Part shown: positions 1 through 8,138 of the stretch, piece by piece | How positions within the stretch are numbered: position 1 is the stretch's first letter | Layout: each line of letters starts with the position of its first letter | Source of the DNA: Terriglobia bacterium | GTDB lineage: Bacteria; Acidobacteriota; Terriglobia; UBA7540 | Assembly (NCBI GenBank): GCA_020073545.1 | Contig: JAIQEZ010000035.1 | Location: 1-37,771, forward strand | Direction of reading: 5' to 3' | DNA: 37,771 bases | Made by a program: the position numbers and the translations under genes | Notes under the pieces: model-generated | Databases searched by the model: none | What the model saw: only the letters and a program-made list of their open reading frames with translations | What the model was told of the DNA's origin: nothing

Positions 1-401
1 CGGAGCGCATCCGCGCGGGCGGCGCCGGCATTGCGGGATTCTACACGCCCGTGGGCGTGGGGACGGTGGTTGCGGAAGGCAAGGAAGTGCGGGAATTTGC
101 CGGGCGAAGGCATCTGCTCGAGCGTGGGTTGACTGCGGACTTCGCTTTGGTCAAAGCCTGGAAGGGTGACCGCTGGGGGAACCTGATTTACCGGAAGACG
201 GCGCGGAACTTCAACCCCATGATGGCGACAGCGGCGAAGGTGACCATCGCGGAAGTTGAGGAACTGGTCGAGCTCGGCGAGCTCGATCCGGACGCGATTG
301 TCACGCCGGGCATTTATGTGCAACGAATTCTCGAAGGGGCGAATTACGAGAAGCGCATCGAGAAACGGGCGGTGAGGAAACGAGCTGATGGAAAAGCGTG
401 A
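1..401 (+). CDS. scoA: 3-oxoacid CoA-transferase subunit A (5' end outside window)
   Basis: The reading frame is open from the left edge (first full codon at base 3), so the N-terminal part is missing. The visible part carries the family hallmarks of SCOT-type subunit A: a [10 protein letters not shown]-like glycine-rich loop, then RKTARNFNP, then a C-terminal stretch ending TPGIYVQRI. With subunit B it would move CoA between succinyl-CoA and a 3-oxoacid such as acetoacetate in the cytoplasm, for ketone-body, fatty-acid or branched-chain amino-acid use. Its stop overlaps the start of the subunit B gene by 14 bases, which implies translational coupling. Related CoA-transferases with other acyl donors (for example acetate) cannot be excluded from sequence alone, but the motif match is closest to SCOT. 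Confidence 0.9.
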   Translation, partial: ERIRAGGAGIAGFYTPVGVGTVVAEGKEVREFAGRRHLLERGLTADFALVKAWKGDRWGNLIYRKTARNFNPMMATAAKVTIAEVEELVELGELDPDAIVTPGIYVQRILEGANYEKRIEKRAVRKRADGKA

Positions 402-1041
402 AATTATCGTGCGGCGAGTGGCGCAAGAGCTGAGGGACGGCTACTACGTGAACCTGGGAATCGGCATGCCGACGCTCGTCGCGAATTACGTGCCCGCCGG
501 CATTGAGGTCGTGCTGCAGGCTGAGAATGGCATGCTGGGCGTCGGTCCCTTCCCGTGGGAAGGCGAGGAAGACGCGGATTTGATCAACGCCGGGAAGGAG
601 ACGATCACGGAGGTTCCGGGCGCCGCGTATTTCTCCAGCGCCGAATCGTTCGCGATGATTCGCGGCGGGCACATCGACCTGACGGTTCTGGGCGCGATGG
701 AGGTTGACGAGAGAGGTAACCTCGCCAATTGGATGATTCCCGGGAAAATGGTGAAGGGAATCGGAGGCGCCATGGATCTGGTTGCAGGCGCCAAGCGGGT
801 GATCGTTGCCATGGAGCACACGGCCAAAAACGGCCGCCCGAAAATCCTGAAGAAGTGCACGCTGCCGCTGACCGGTGAGGGAGTGGTGAACACGATCGTC
901 ACCGAGCTGGCGTACATTGACGTCACGCCGGACGGCTTGGTCCTGAAAGAACTTGCGCCGGGCGCGACCATCGAAGCCGTGCAGAAACTCACCGAGCCGG
1001 CGCTGCGGATTGATCCGAACCTGCGCGAGTTTCCGATCTGA
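388..1041 (+). CDS. scoB: 3-oxoacid CoA-transferase subunit B
   Basis: The 217-residue product has the usual length for the B subunit. It contains [13 protein letters not shown] near residues 22-34 and the catalytic ENGMLGVGP motif, where Glu46 would form the glutamyl-CoA thioester. The [15 protein letters not shown] and [20 protein letters not shown] blocks are also typical of SCOT B subunits. The ATG lies inside the 3' end of the A gene (14-base overlap), so the two subunits are almost certainly made from one message and assemble into a heterotetramer. The next gene, a DUF1684 protein, starts 85 bases downstream on the same strand, with its own ribosome-binding site and no obvious functional link. 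Confidence 0.93.
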   Translation: MEKREIIVRRVAQELRDGYYVNLGIGMPTLVANYVPAGIEVVLQAENGMLGVGPFPWEGEEDADLINAGKETITEVPGAAYFSSAESFAMIRGGHIDLTVLGAMEVDERGNLANWMIPGKMVKGIGGAMDLVAGAKRVIVAMEHTAKNGRPKILKKCTLPLTGEGVVNTIVTELAYIDVTPDGLVLKELAPGATIEAVQKLTEPALRIDPNLREFPI

Positions 1042-1126
1042 GGCGTGTTGTCGGCCCTTCGTCCTCGCACGCTGCCCAACGCGTCCGCGCTTGCCGACAT
1101 TTCCCATTGGAAAGGATGGTGAGTCC

Positions 1127-1999
1127 ATGCTGGTCTCCAGGGTGTTAATTGCGGGTCTTGCTTTATTGCTCTTGCCTGTCGATCAAACGAGTTACCGGAC
1201 GGAGATTGAGCAATGGCGGCACCAGCGTGAAGAAGCCCTGAAGGCCGAGGACGGATGGCTCACAGTGGCAGGGCTCTTCTGGCTGAAAGAAGGCGAGAAC
1301 ACCGTCGGCTCGAATCGCGGGAACAACTTTGTGTTGCCGAAAGCTTCCACCCCAGAGAGAGTGGGTGCGTTCGAATTCCATAACGGTGTGACGACTTTCC
1401 AGGCTGCCGCGGATGTCGCGGCAACGGTGAATGGCCGGCCAACGACGCGTGCCTTGCTCAAGCCGGATTCGTCGGGTCCCCCCGATCTTCTGAGCGTCCG
1501 CGGCCTGACGATGTTCGTCATCCAGCGTGGAAACCGCTTTGGGATTCGTTTGAAAGACAACAACAGCGAAATGCGCCGCAAGTTCACGGGCACCCTGTGG
1601 TTCCCGGTCAAGGAGCAGTATCGCGTCACGGCGAAATACGTGCCTTACGATCCACCGAAGAAGATTTCCATTCCCAACGTTCTGGGTGGCGTCGAGGAAG
1701 AGACCAGTCCCGGCTACGTGGAGTTCACGCTTAATGGGCAGCACTGCCGGCTCGATCCCGTCAACGAAGGCGACGGCCTTTTCTTCATCTTCAAGGACCA
1801 GACGGCGGGTAAGGAGACTTATCCCTCCGGGCGGTTTCTCAATACGCCCTTGCCCAAGAATGGCGAGGTGTTGCTGGATTTCAATCGAGCCGTGAATCCA
1901 CCCTGTGCCTTCACGCCTTACGCGACCTGCCCGCTCCCTCCTGAGCAGAACCAGTTGCCGGTGCGCATCGAGGCTGGAGAACTGCGTTACGGACATTGA
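1127..1999 (+). CDS. Secreted DUF1684 family protein
   Basis: The frame is open well upstream, but the ATG at 1127 is preferred: it follows a purine-rich AAAGGATGGTGAG site and begins a signal-peptide-like segment (hydrophobic run at about residues 4-16). The 290-residue product contains the DUF1684 signatures WRHQREEALKAEDGWLTVAGLFWL near the N-terminus and a C-terminal LDFNRAVNPPCAFTPYATCPLPP block, with a conserved cysteine pair. The biochemical function of DUF1684 is not established to my knowledge, and the protein is found in many soil bacteria. The gene follows scoAB on the same strand but has its own ribosome-binding site. Family assignment is by memory of motifs. Confidence 0.8.
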   Translation: MLVSRVLIAGLALLLLPVDQTSYRTEIEQWRHQREEALKAEDGWLTVAGLFWLKEGENTVGSNRGNNFVLPKASTPERVGAFEFHNGVTTFQAAADVAATVNGRPTTRALLKPDSSGPPDLLSVRGLTMFVIQRGNRFGIRLKDNNSEMRRKFTGTLWFPVKEQYRVTAKYVPYDPPKKISIPNVLGGVEEETSPGYVEFTLNGQHCRLDPVNEGDGLFFIFKDQTAGKETYPSGRFLNTPLPKNGEVLLDFNRAVNPPCAFTPYATCPLPPEQNQLPVRIEAGELRYGH

Positions 2000-2190
2000 A
2001 CGAGGTTTAGTCCAAGTCAAGAGGACGGCACGGGAACCCCGATTCAAGCCGTGAGAAAGGCCGGCGGGCGCCGTTGCTTTGTGAGATGCCGGGAGGTAAT
2101 CTTCCTGCCGGACTCACGGGGGGTTCGCCGTAAGATGGACTGCCGGGGCGGCGAGCCGCTCGCCGCGCGCGCATTCGAGAGGAGGCACAC

Positions 2191-2502
2191 GTGGAGATCA
2201 ACAACATCGTCATTGTCAGCCTCACCTCGCCCAAGGAGAAGGTTTGGGGGCAACTACTGTCGCTGGAATCGAAGGGCGTCACGGTGCGCGGAATCGCGCT
2301 CGATGCCTTTGACGATTTTATCCGGCAGGTCGTCAAGCAGGAGGAAACCGCCGTGGGCTTGGAAACCATTTTCTTCCCCATGCACCGTGTCGAGCGCATC
2401 GCTCTGGACGAGCCCAGCGGTTCGATCCCTTCGCTTGGCCAGCGCTTCCATGCCAAAGTCGGCCTGACCATCCAGGAGTATCTCGACGTCCCCCGGATCT
2501 GA
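2191..2502 (+). CDS. Small conserved protein of unknown function (103 aa)
   Basis: A GTG start at 2191 follows a clear GGAGG site at 2181-2185. The 103-residue product begins MEINNIVIVSLTSPKEKVWG and has a regular alternation of hydrophobic and charged residues typical of a small alpha/beta cytoplasmic protein. No signal peptide, membrane segment or catalytic motif is visible. Its wording (control of 'LTSPKEKVWG', 'FFPMHRVERI') resembles small conserved acidobacterial proteins I have seen without assigned function. I prefer this frame to the longer overlapping frame at 2051-2467, which is arginine- and serine-rich in the way of a shadow frame. Confidence 0.72.
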   Translation: MEINNIVIVSLTSPKEKVWGQLLSLESKGVTVRGIALDAFDDFIRQVVKQEETAVGLETIFFPMHRVERIALDEPSGSIPSLGQRFHAKVGLTIQEYLDVPRI

Positions 2503-2572
2503 GTTCAACCGACTTCTTCTCCTCTCGCCCGCGTGGTCACCCCGGGTCCGTGGAGGCGAGAACTTCTTGGAG

Positions 2573-2746
2573 GTTGCTGAAAAACGATTCGGGCATGTCA
2601 TCCTGAGCGAAGCGAAGGATCTTTGTCATTTCGCTCAGGGTAAACTGCGCGAAGAATCCCCGCATTTACCAGGCACCCAGAACTGCCGGGATTCTTCTCC
2701 CGCAAGGCAGGATCAGAATGACAGGTGAGGGGCATTCTTCAGCAAC
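2573..2746. repeat. MITE-like palindromic element, copy 1
   Basis: The two ends are imperfect inverted repeats of 36 bases. The outer nine bases (GTTGCTGAA at 2573-2581 and TTCAGCAAC at 2738-2746) match perfectly, and a second match, TGTCATYCTGA, lies at the inner side of each arm at identical spacing. Inside the left arm a CCTGAGCGAA/TTCGCTCAGG hairpin (about 2602-2639) surrounds the words AAGGATCTTTGTCAT. No protein is encoded. The right end lies only a few bases before the ribosome-binding site of the alkD-like gene. Confidence 0.8.
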
Positions 2747-2765
2747 TTTCTAAGGGAGGTTTTGG

Positions 2766-3509
2766 GTGAATCGCCCAGAGATTCTGCAAAAGCTCGCATC
2801 ACGATATGATCCCCACGCCGTGGAAGGGATGGCGCGGTTCGGAATCACCACGAAGAAAGCCTACGGCTGGCCGACTCCGGCGCTGAAAAAGCTGGCCCGG
2901 GAAATCGGCCGCGACCACGCGCTGGCACAGGAGCTGTGGGCTTCGGAAATCCTCGAGGCACGCGCTCTTGCCGCGCTGATCGACTTTCCCGAGAAAGTCA
3001 GCGAGCGGCAAATGGATAGGTGGGCCAAGGATTTCGACAACTGGGCGGTCTGCGACGGCACGTGCATTAATCTGTTTCGCTACACAAAACTCGCCCATGC
3101 CAAATGCGTCGAGTGGAGCTCCCGGCAAGAGGAATTCGTGAAGAGGGCGGCGTTTGCGCTGATGGCCGGATTGACGGTGGCGGACAAGACCGCGAGCGAC
3201 CGAGCCTTCCTGAAGTTCCTGCCCCTGATTAAACGCGCCGCGGTGGATGAGAGAAACTTCGTGAAGAAAGCCGTGAACTGGGCGCTGCGCCAAATCGGCA
3301 AGCGCAACCGGAGATTAAACCGCGCCGCCATCGCCGCGGCTCGGGAAATCCACCGCCTCGATTCGCGGGCCGCCCGCTGGATTGCCTCCGACGCTCTTCG
3401 CGAGCTCCAAAGCCCGGCCGTGCAAGGAAGGCTGGCGATTAAGAAAGCGGCGCACTCGAAGGCGAAGGCGCGGGGGAAAAGGTTTCCTGTGGTGAGAAAT
3501 CCGGCTTAA
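2766..3509 (+). CDS. DNA alkylation repair protein, AlkD-like glycosylase
   Basis: The 247-residue product matches the HEAT-repeat AlkD family in length and layout: N-terminal YGWPTPALKKLAREIGRDHALAQELW, then NWAVCDGTC with Trp93 and Asp97 in the place of the AlkD active-site aromatic and aspartate, then VKKAVNWALRQIGKRN, the most recognisable family block. It should be a cytoplasmic glycosylase that removes alkylated purines, particularly cationic 3-methyl and 7-methyl adducts. The start is GTG at 2766, six bases after GGGAGG at 2754-2759. The C-terminal tail is very basic (KKAAHSKAKARGKR). The gene sits between two copies of a repeat element, which end just before the ribosome-binding site and start again four bases after the stop. 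Confidence 0.88.
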   Translation: MNRPEILQKLASRYDPHAVEGMARFGITTKKAYGWPTPALKKLAREIGRDHALAQELWASEILEARALAALIDFPEKVSERQMDRWAKDFDNWAVCDGTCINLFRYTKLAHAKCVEWSSRQEEFVKRAAFALMAGLTVADKTASDRAFLKFLPLIKRAAVDERNFVKKAVNWALRQIGKRNRRLNRAAIAAAREIHRLDSRAARWIASDALRELQSPAVQGRLAIKKAAHSKAKARGKRFPVVRNPA

Positions 3510-3513
3510 CAGT

Positions 3514-3622
3514 GTGCTGAAGAACGTTCCAAGGATGTCATCCCGAGCCCATTGGCTGTCATCCTGAGGCGAAGCCGAAGGATCTTTGTCATTTCGCTCA
3601 GAGTACACGCCACGAAGGATCT
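3514..3622. repeat. MITE-like palindromic element, degenerate copy 2
   Basis: The left end (GTGCTGAAGAACG... GATGTCATCCCGAGC) resembles the terminal repeat of the element at 2573-2746, and the internal portion from about 3558 to 3622 is almost the same as 2597-2660 (TGTCATCCTGAG, GGATCTTTGTCATTTCGCTCAG). The right terminal repeat is not recognisable, so this copy is truncated or decayed. It has the same orientation as copy 1 and begins four bases after the alkD-like stop codon. Confidence 0.7.
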
Positions 3623-3698
3623 GCAGTTTCCCCTCATGAACAACTGGGGGAAGCCCGTTTCCGCGGTTCCGATTCCCCTCGCATCGCTCAAGCTTAGA

Positions 3699-3728
3699 TT
3701 GACAGCCCTTGCTAGTACTGGGTATATT
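3699..3728 (+). promoter_or_regulatory. Sigma-70 type promoter for pgsA
   Basis: TTGACA at 3699-3704 and TATATT at 3723-3728 are separated by 18 bases. The expected transcription start is close to 3735, only a few bases before the GTG/ATG start of pgsA, so the message would have a very short leader or none. This fits the absence of a strong ribosome-binding site there. Confidence 0.6.
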
Positions 3729-3740
3729 GACTGAAGAGTG

Positions 3741-4325
3741 ATGACTACCCGGATCTTAACACCCTCGAATCAGATTACCCTTCTGCGGCTGTTGTTTGTC
3801 CCCGTGTTCGCGATCTTGGTCTTGGACCAAAGCTATCGCGCGGCGCTTGCGGTGTTGACGGCAGCCGCGATCTCCGATGTTCTGGACGGCACCGTAGCTC
3901 GCCTGTTGAAGCAGGTAAGCCCCCTGGGTGTGGCGCTCGATCCGATTGCCGACAAGATTCTCATGACGACCGCCTACCTGACCCTGGCGTTTCGCGACGC
4001 TCTGCCCTGGTGGCTCACAATCCTGGTACTGAGCCGGGACATGGCCATCATTCTGACCGCGTTGCTGATCAGCCTCGTGGCCGGGTATCGCCCCTTCTAT
4101 CCCACCTCTCTGGGGAAAGCGTCCACGGTGGGGCAAGTGGCGACGATTTTCGCGGCGGTCAGTCACGGGGCGCACGTTCCTCATATCTCGGCTGAACTGG
4201 TCATGATCTTCGTTTACCTTGCTGCTGCGCTCACGCTGGCTTCCGGCATTCATTATTTGATTGTCGTACGCCAGCGCTACGGGCACCCCCAAGTCGACGG
4301 GCCCGCTGAACCCAGTCTGAAGTAG
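3741..4325 (+). CDS. pgsA: CDP-diacylglycerol--glycerol-3-phosphate 3-phosphatidyltransferase
   Basis: The product (194 residues from ATG; a GTG directly before it at 3738 is also possible) contains the complete CDP-alcohol phosphatidyltransferase motif: Asp46-x2-Asp49-Gly50-x2-Ala53-Arg54-x8-Gly63-x3-Asp67-x3-Asp71. The four aspartates bind the catalytic metals. Several hydrophobic segments fit an inner-membrane enzyme, and the N-terminal TPSNQITLLRLLFVPVFA is typical for PgsA. It transfers the phosphatidyl group from CDP-diacylglycerol to glycerol-3-phosphate, the committed step to phosphatidylglycerol and cardiolipin. A near-consensus promoter lies just upstream. The stop codon lies inside a 66-base inverted repeat. 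Phosphatidylserine or cardiolipin synthases of the same superfamily are less likely given the length and N-terminus. Confidence 0.92.
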   Translation: MTTRILTPSNQITLLRLLFVPVFAILVLDQSYRAALAVLTAAAISDVLDGTVARLLKQVSPLGVALDPIADKILMTTAYLTLAFRDALPWWLTILVLSRDMAIILTALLISLVAGYRPFYPTSLGKASTVGQVATIFAAVSHGAHVPHISAELVMIFVYLAAALTLASGIHYLIVVRQRYGHPQVDGPAEPSLK

Positions 4326-4388
4326 CGCCGACCTTCAGGTCGGCACAATACGAAAACAATAAGATTGCTGACCTGAAGGTCAGCGCTA
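4323..4388. terminator. Long inverted repeat at the end of pgsA
   Basis: The arms 4323-4345 and 4366-4388 are complementary at 21 of 23 positions (TAGCGCYGACCTTCAGGTCRGCA), around a 20-base AT-rich loop. The pgsA stop codon forms its left end. Each arm also contains the smaller palindrome GACCTTCAGGTC. It can serve as a terminator, but the sequence looks like a dispersed repeat rather than a classical terminator with a T run. Confidence 0.6.
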
Positions 4389-4827
4389 CGAGGGCGTCGC
4401 CGATTCCCGCTTTGCCGTGGGTTCGCAGGCGTGGGAAATGCAAAAGGCCACGGCACGGGAGCACGCGAGCGTCTGTTGTAGGGGCGGGTCTCGTGCCCGG
4501 CCGAGAAAGGCGTTTGTCGCCGTAGGGGCGAACCTCGTGTTCGCCCGACTCCCGCGCCGCGGCTAGAGCCATTACAGCCTTCTCCCGGGGGAGAAGGTGG
4601 TCCCGCAAAGCGGGACCGGATGAGGGGCCTCGCACGCACGTCGTAAGCGGGGGCTGCATTCCCGCTGGAGCCTGCCCTGTGCCATATGGTGCAGGGCCTG
4701 CCTCGACACGTCCGGGGCGAATAGATGTGTGGTGGAACCTGGCCACCGAACAAACCCGCGCCCCGAACCACGACCAACGGCCAGTTTTCCCTTGACCGCG
4801 CCGCCAACCTTATAGATGTGCCACGGG
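4389..4827. repeat. Cluster of dispersed palindromic repeats, no gene
   Basis: About 440 bases contain no convincing gene. They hold two members of a GTAGGGGCG...CGCCC family (4478-4502 and 4522-4547) and a pair of adjoining hairpins at about 4578-4615 (CCTTCTCCC/GGGAGAAGG followed by TCCCGCAAAGCGGGA). Similar GTAGGGGCG palindromes occur at 28546 and 34117. Open frames here are rich in arginine and proline and read as shadows of the repeats. Confidence 0.65.
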
Positions 4828-6156
4828 TTATCTCGTTCCTTCTACGCCCTTCACGTAGGTCAGGTAGCCCTTTTCATCCCACAACCGATGGGTCGTCTTG
4901 CGGCTGCCGAAGATGCGATAGACCTCATCCATGATATCTTTCACAACCGGCATCACTATGTTCCGGTCGGGGCCGTCCCAACGGAAAATATCCCCTAAAT
5001 TCACATCCTTCTCCACAGGGCGATGGGCTCCAGAGTAAGACCACAAAGCCGAGTCACTTAAAGAATTCGCCGCGCCGCGCGAAATTCCCAAAGAAAACTC
5101 CTCGATGTTTTCCATTTCCAAGATGAGGCGAATTCTTTCGGCGCCACGACCTTCGAGGATAGCTCTGCTGAGTTCCAGATGTCTCTGGAGTTCATACGAC
5201 AGCCAGTAGGGATGAAGGGTCTTCCCCTCGTCCCTTGTTGGGTTTGCCTCCGAGTCCAAAGCCACTAGCCCGTCGGTGTACAAGGTGATGCGGAAGGTGC
5301 TCTTGATGTCCTGACGGACGGCTCGCGGAAAAAAGCCGAAAGAAACGCAATCCTGGAAAGGCTCTGGCCCTGGGGAATAGCGTATCTCCTCTGGGAAGGC
5401 GGAACGGTATTTCAGTAGGGACTCTTGCAATGAATCGTAAGGAATCTCGACGGGTCGCTCTGGTATCGAGTAGACCCCAAGGAATCCGAACTCTTTTGTG
5501 TTGTCAAGCTTGGGTTTGATCAACTTCTGATGGGCCTCCAGCCTACTTTTCCTGCCATTTGCCTTGTCGGCGCTATCGCTTCCAGGCAACTCGCCCGCGC
5601 GGAAAGCCCTGGTGACCTGCTCGATGAGGGATGTCATGTGGAAACTTTTGATCTGATCTGGTGCCAATTCGGCGATGCCGTCGGTGGTCCTCCTGAAGTA
5701 CCATACTGCTCCCGAGCCCGGATCGTAATAGCAGTAGGGTTTGTTGGCCTCGGCCGGCACTCTGACCATTGCCACCTTCCGACCCTCCACAACAAAAAAA
5801 CGAACGGAGAGTGAGGCAATCGGGGGACGTATTCGGTCCTCGGCCCAATGACCCAGGTCTTCCGCGCTCGGGCACTGGGTGAGACCTACCACATAATCCG
5901 GGAATACGGTCTCGAGGTCCTTCATGCTTTCCGACACACCGTAAACCAAGAGGCCGCCTTCTTCATTTGAGAAGCTAACGATGTACTTGCAAATCTCCCG
6001 AATGTCGTACTTGTCGCCTTTCTCCGGGAATGCGCTCTTGAACTCCAGGTTGAGGTGCCCGGATTTGAAAGCACGATCGCGGAGGAACGCGGCGACATCG
6101 CTATCGTCGAGCTCAGCGAAGTTCTTAACGGGATGAATCATCCTGTCGATGTCCAT
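4828..6156 (-). CDS. Schlafen/AlbA_2 domain protein, third gene of a candidate defence operon
   Basis: The 442-residue product has an AlbA_2-type domain at about residues 25-190: LNLEFKS with Glu38 and Lys40, then CKYIVSFSNEEGGLLVYGV, then a VAMVRVPAE strand and VWYFRRTTDGIAEL. Such domains bind nucleic acid and in some Schlafen-like proteins carry nuclease activity through acidic and lysine residues. The C-terminal half (about 200-442) is not recognised and has no membrane segment. A GGAGG site lies nine bases before the ATG, and only 19 bases separate this gene from the TOPRIM-like gene upstream, so the three minus-strand genes probably form one operon. Base composition is visibly less GC-rich than in neighbouring core genes, which suggests transfer. 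A role as effector or regulator of an anti-phage module is inference. Confidence 0.75.
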   Translation of the reverse strand: MDIDRMIHPVKNFAELDDSDVAAFLRDRAFKSGHLNLEFKSAFPEKGDKYDIREICKYIVSFSNEEGGLLVYGVSESMKDLETVFPDYVVGLTQCPSAEDLGHWAEDRIRPPIASLSVRFFVVEGRKVAMVRVPAEANKPYCYYDPGSGAVWYFRRTTDGIAELAPDQIKSFHMTSLIEQVTRAFRAGELPGSDSADKANGRKSRLEAHQKLIKPKLDNTKEFGFLGVYSIPERPVEIPYDSLQESLLKYRSAFPEEIRYSPGPEPFQDCVSFGFFPRAVRQDIKSTFRITLYTDGLVALDSEANPTRDEGKTLHPYWLSYELQRHLELSRAILEGRGAERIRLILEMENIEEFSLGISRGAANSLSDSALWSYSGAHRPVEKDVNLGDIFRWDGPDRNIVMPVVKDIMDEVYRIFGSRKTTHRLWDEKGYLTYVKGVEGTR

Positions 6157-6175
6157 AGGGCGAAACCTCCGCCTG

Positions 6176-6787
6176 CTAACCTTCCAGCGGAAACCACTGT
6201 TTGAGCACCCTCCTCAACTTCAAGAAAGCGGGATCTGTGCAGTGCTGAAAATCTACCCTCTCGGCGAGGTCGCCATAGTTGGATGAGGAACGCTGGGTCT
6301 TGGAAAGTCTCCATGCATTCAGCACTGCCTCTTTGGGTCGATGAGGTTTCTGCTGACCTTGGATTAGGTATCCCTCTTCAACTAACCACTTTTCTAAGCG
6401 CGCTCTGCCTCCGACCCAGCCGAGAGCCCTCTCCACATGAGGCGAGTCGCTCCAGAACCACACTTCCAGCTCGGGATCGATAGCGATGGCTGCGGAGCGG
6501 CCGCCCCACCCGTTTTGTGCCAGCCTCGTTTCAACCGACCTCTCGAGATCCTCTCTCGGGTCGAGCCGGCCGCAGCCGTGTCGGTCAAATGCTACAAGAG
6601 CGTGACTTGTCACGTGCTGGTAAGACCGCAAGAAATCATGCGACGAGCGCAGCACTGCCGGATCATGCCGTGGATGGACCCGAACCTGTGTCTCAATTGG
6701 GCGTATCTCAAGGTCTTCGTGCCGAACCAGTAGGGCCGTGAGCGTATCACCCATGTCCTTGCAGGCCGCTAGGACTATTAGGTCCAT
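6176..6787 (-). CDS. TOPRIM-like (DUF4276/MAD4-like) protein, second gene of a candidate defence operon
   Basis: The 203-residue product starts at ATG 6787 (GTG at 6790 is an alternative) and lies 24 bases after the ATPase gene. Motifs compatible with a TOPRIM-like fold are a first strand ending in ACKDMGD (Lys10, Asp11, Asp14), then LVAFDRHGCG with Asp68 after a hydrophobic strand, then AIAIDPELEVWFWSD with Glu106, Glu108 and Trp110, like the E-x-W motif of DUF4276 and RloB-type proteins. From memory the sequence is close in style to proteins named MAD4 in the methylation-associated defence system; this was not checked. The classical N-terminal TOPRIM glutamate is not evident, so nuclease activity is uncertain. 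Pairing with a RecF/OLD-like ATPase is typical of defence systems such as PARIS. Confidence 0.65.
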   Translation of the reverse strand: MDLIVLAACKDMGDTLTALLVRHEDLEIRPIETQVRVHPRHDPAVLRSSHDFLRSYQHVTSHALVAFDRHGCGRLDPREDLERSVETRLAQNGWGGRSAAIAIDPELEVWFWSDSPHVERALGWVGGRARLEKWLVEEGYLIQGQQKPHRPKEAVLNAWRLSKTQRSSSNYGDLAERVDFQHCTDPAFLKLRRVLKQWFPLEG

Positions 6788-6811
6788 CACTGTTCACCGT
6801 GGACCGATCTC

Positions 6812-7978
6812 TTACCCCAGCACGCCGGCCGCAAACAGATCGCTAAGGTTCACTTCCCCTTTCCATTCCTTAAGGGCCGGGTGCTGGTCGCCGGGCACGA
6901 TCTCGGTTCCTTCGGCGGTCCTGGTAAAACAGAGAAGATCCTCTGGCTTAGCCAAACTCAGCAGGATTGGCGAATGGCTCGCCATGAGCACCTGGTCGTC
7001 GTAGAGGGAGGACAGCGACTGGTAGATTGTCTCAACCGCGGTTGGGTGAACCGCGTTTTCCGGCTCCTCAATCAAGTAGACCTGGTTTGGCTCCGGCATA
7101 TACGCAAGGATGGTTAAGGCCAAGAGGCAAAGAGTGCCATCCGAAACGACCCGCGAGGGAACTTCGATTCCGTTTTGGTACTTGAGCTTGAGGTTTCGGG
7201 CTCTTCCTTGTGGCCATGGTTCGGTCCGGATGGTTTCAAGGTCAGGCAGAGCCGTACGGAGATGCCGCATCCAGGCCTCGAAGGACTCGCGAGACTCTTC
7301 CCGGAGTTCGAAAACGGATCGTGCGAGATTGGCGCCTGTTAACTTGCTTGCCTTCTCTGCCTCAAGCGTACTCGGCCCATGCAGGTCCTCGGTCCTCAGC
7401 CTGACGTCGCGGATTCCTTCGCGAAGCAAAGTGGCAAACCACCTGAGCGTCGGGAAGTCGGTCGGACCGGTCGGAAAGTAGTTGACCGCCGAATTGCCTG
7501 AAAGGATGTTCGTCCGAAGCTCGCCTCGCGAGCTATCTTCATGCACAAACACGACCCCCGTGTGAGTGCGATCCGCCAGGGTCCGTGTCTTCTCGTGGGC
7601 AGGATCGCGCAATACCACTTTTTCCTTGTCGATGACGGGAACCTCGGAGCGCGGGTCCAAGCGCACAGACAGGTCGTATCGCAGGTCTGTGTACGGAGCG
7701 GACTCGGTCGCGATGAGGTGGTCCTGCGCTATCTGCGCCTCAAGCGCCAAGTCAAAGCTAGTCTCTTCACGCCCCCAAACCAAGTCGTGAAAGTTGTCCG
7801 TTCGCTGGTTCACCGCGTACTGGACGGTATATGACACACAGTCTCGAAGGAAACCAAGCACGTCCATAAACGCCGTCTTACCGCTGCCGTTCGGCCCCAC
7901 GAGGATCTGAAAGGGGCGCAATGGCGCGGCCACTGACCGCAAGCATCGGTAATTTCTTGCCTCGACTCGCGTGATCAT
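6812..7978 (-). CDS. AAA (RecF/OLD-like) ATPase, first gene of a candidate defence operon
   Basis: The frame extends to 8212, but the ATG at 7978 follows GGAGG by six bases and gives the canonical N-terminus MITRVEARNYRCLRS; product 388 residues. Walker A is GPNGSGKT (28-35), the ABC-like signature region is SDGTLCLLAL, Walker B is YLIEEPENAVHP (301-312, Glu304 and Glu305), and the switch histidine is His335 in MASHSP. The C-terminal block HPALKEWKGEVNLSDLFAAGVLG fits the AAA_21/COG4637 group. Such ATPases, related to RecF, SMC and OLD, sense or act on nucleic acids or proteins and usually partner with a nuclease. Here the next two genes on the same strand encode a TOPRIM-like and an AlbA_2 protein. 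The specific activity and trigger are unknown. Confidence 0.88.
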   Translation of the reverse strand: MITRVEARNYRCLRSVAAPLRPFQILVGPNGSGKTAFMDVLGFLRDCVSYTVQYAVNQRTDNFHDLVWGREETSFDLALEAQIAQDHLIATESAPYTDLRYDLSVRLDPRSEVPVIDKEKVVLRDPAHEKTRTLADRTHTGVVFVHEDSSRGELRTNILSGNSAVNYFPTGPTDFPTLRWFATLLREGIRDVRLRTEDLHGPSTLEAEKASKLTGANLARSVFELREESRESFEAWMRHLRTALPDLETIRTEPWPQGRARNLKLKYQNGIEVPSRVVSDGTLCLLALTILAYMPEPNQVYLIEEPENAVHPTAVETIYQSLSSLYDDQVLMASHSPILLSLAKPEDLLCFTRTAEGTEIVPGDQHPALKEWKGEVNLSDLFAAGVLG

Positions 7979-8138
7979 CCTTGGCCTCCAACGTCCTCGG
8001 GCGTCAAGCAGATTGTATCCCAAGCGCGGTGTAGAGGGAATTCCCTTTCGCGCCTGGGGGCGAAGGTTCACGAGCGGCGTAGCCGCGGTCAGCGTTTCTC
8101 CTGACCGTGGCTTCTTCAGGTTTTCAGGCGCGGCGGAT

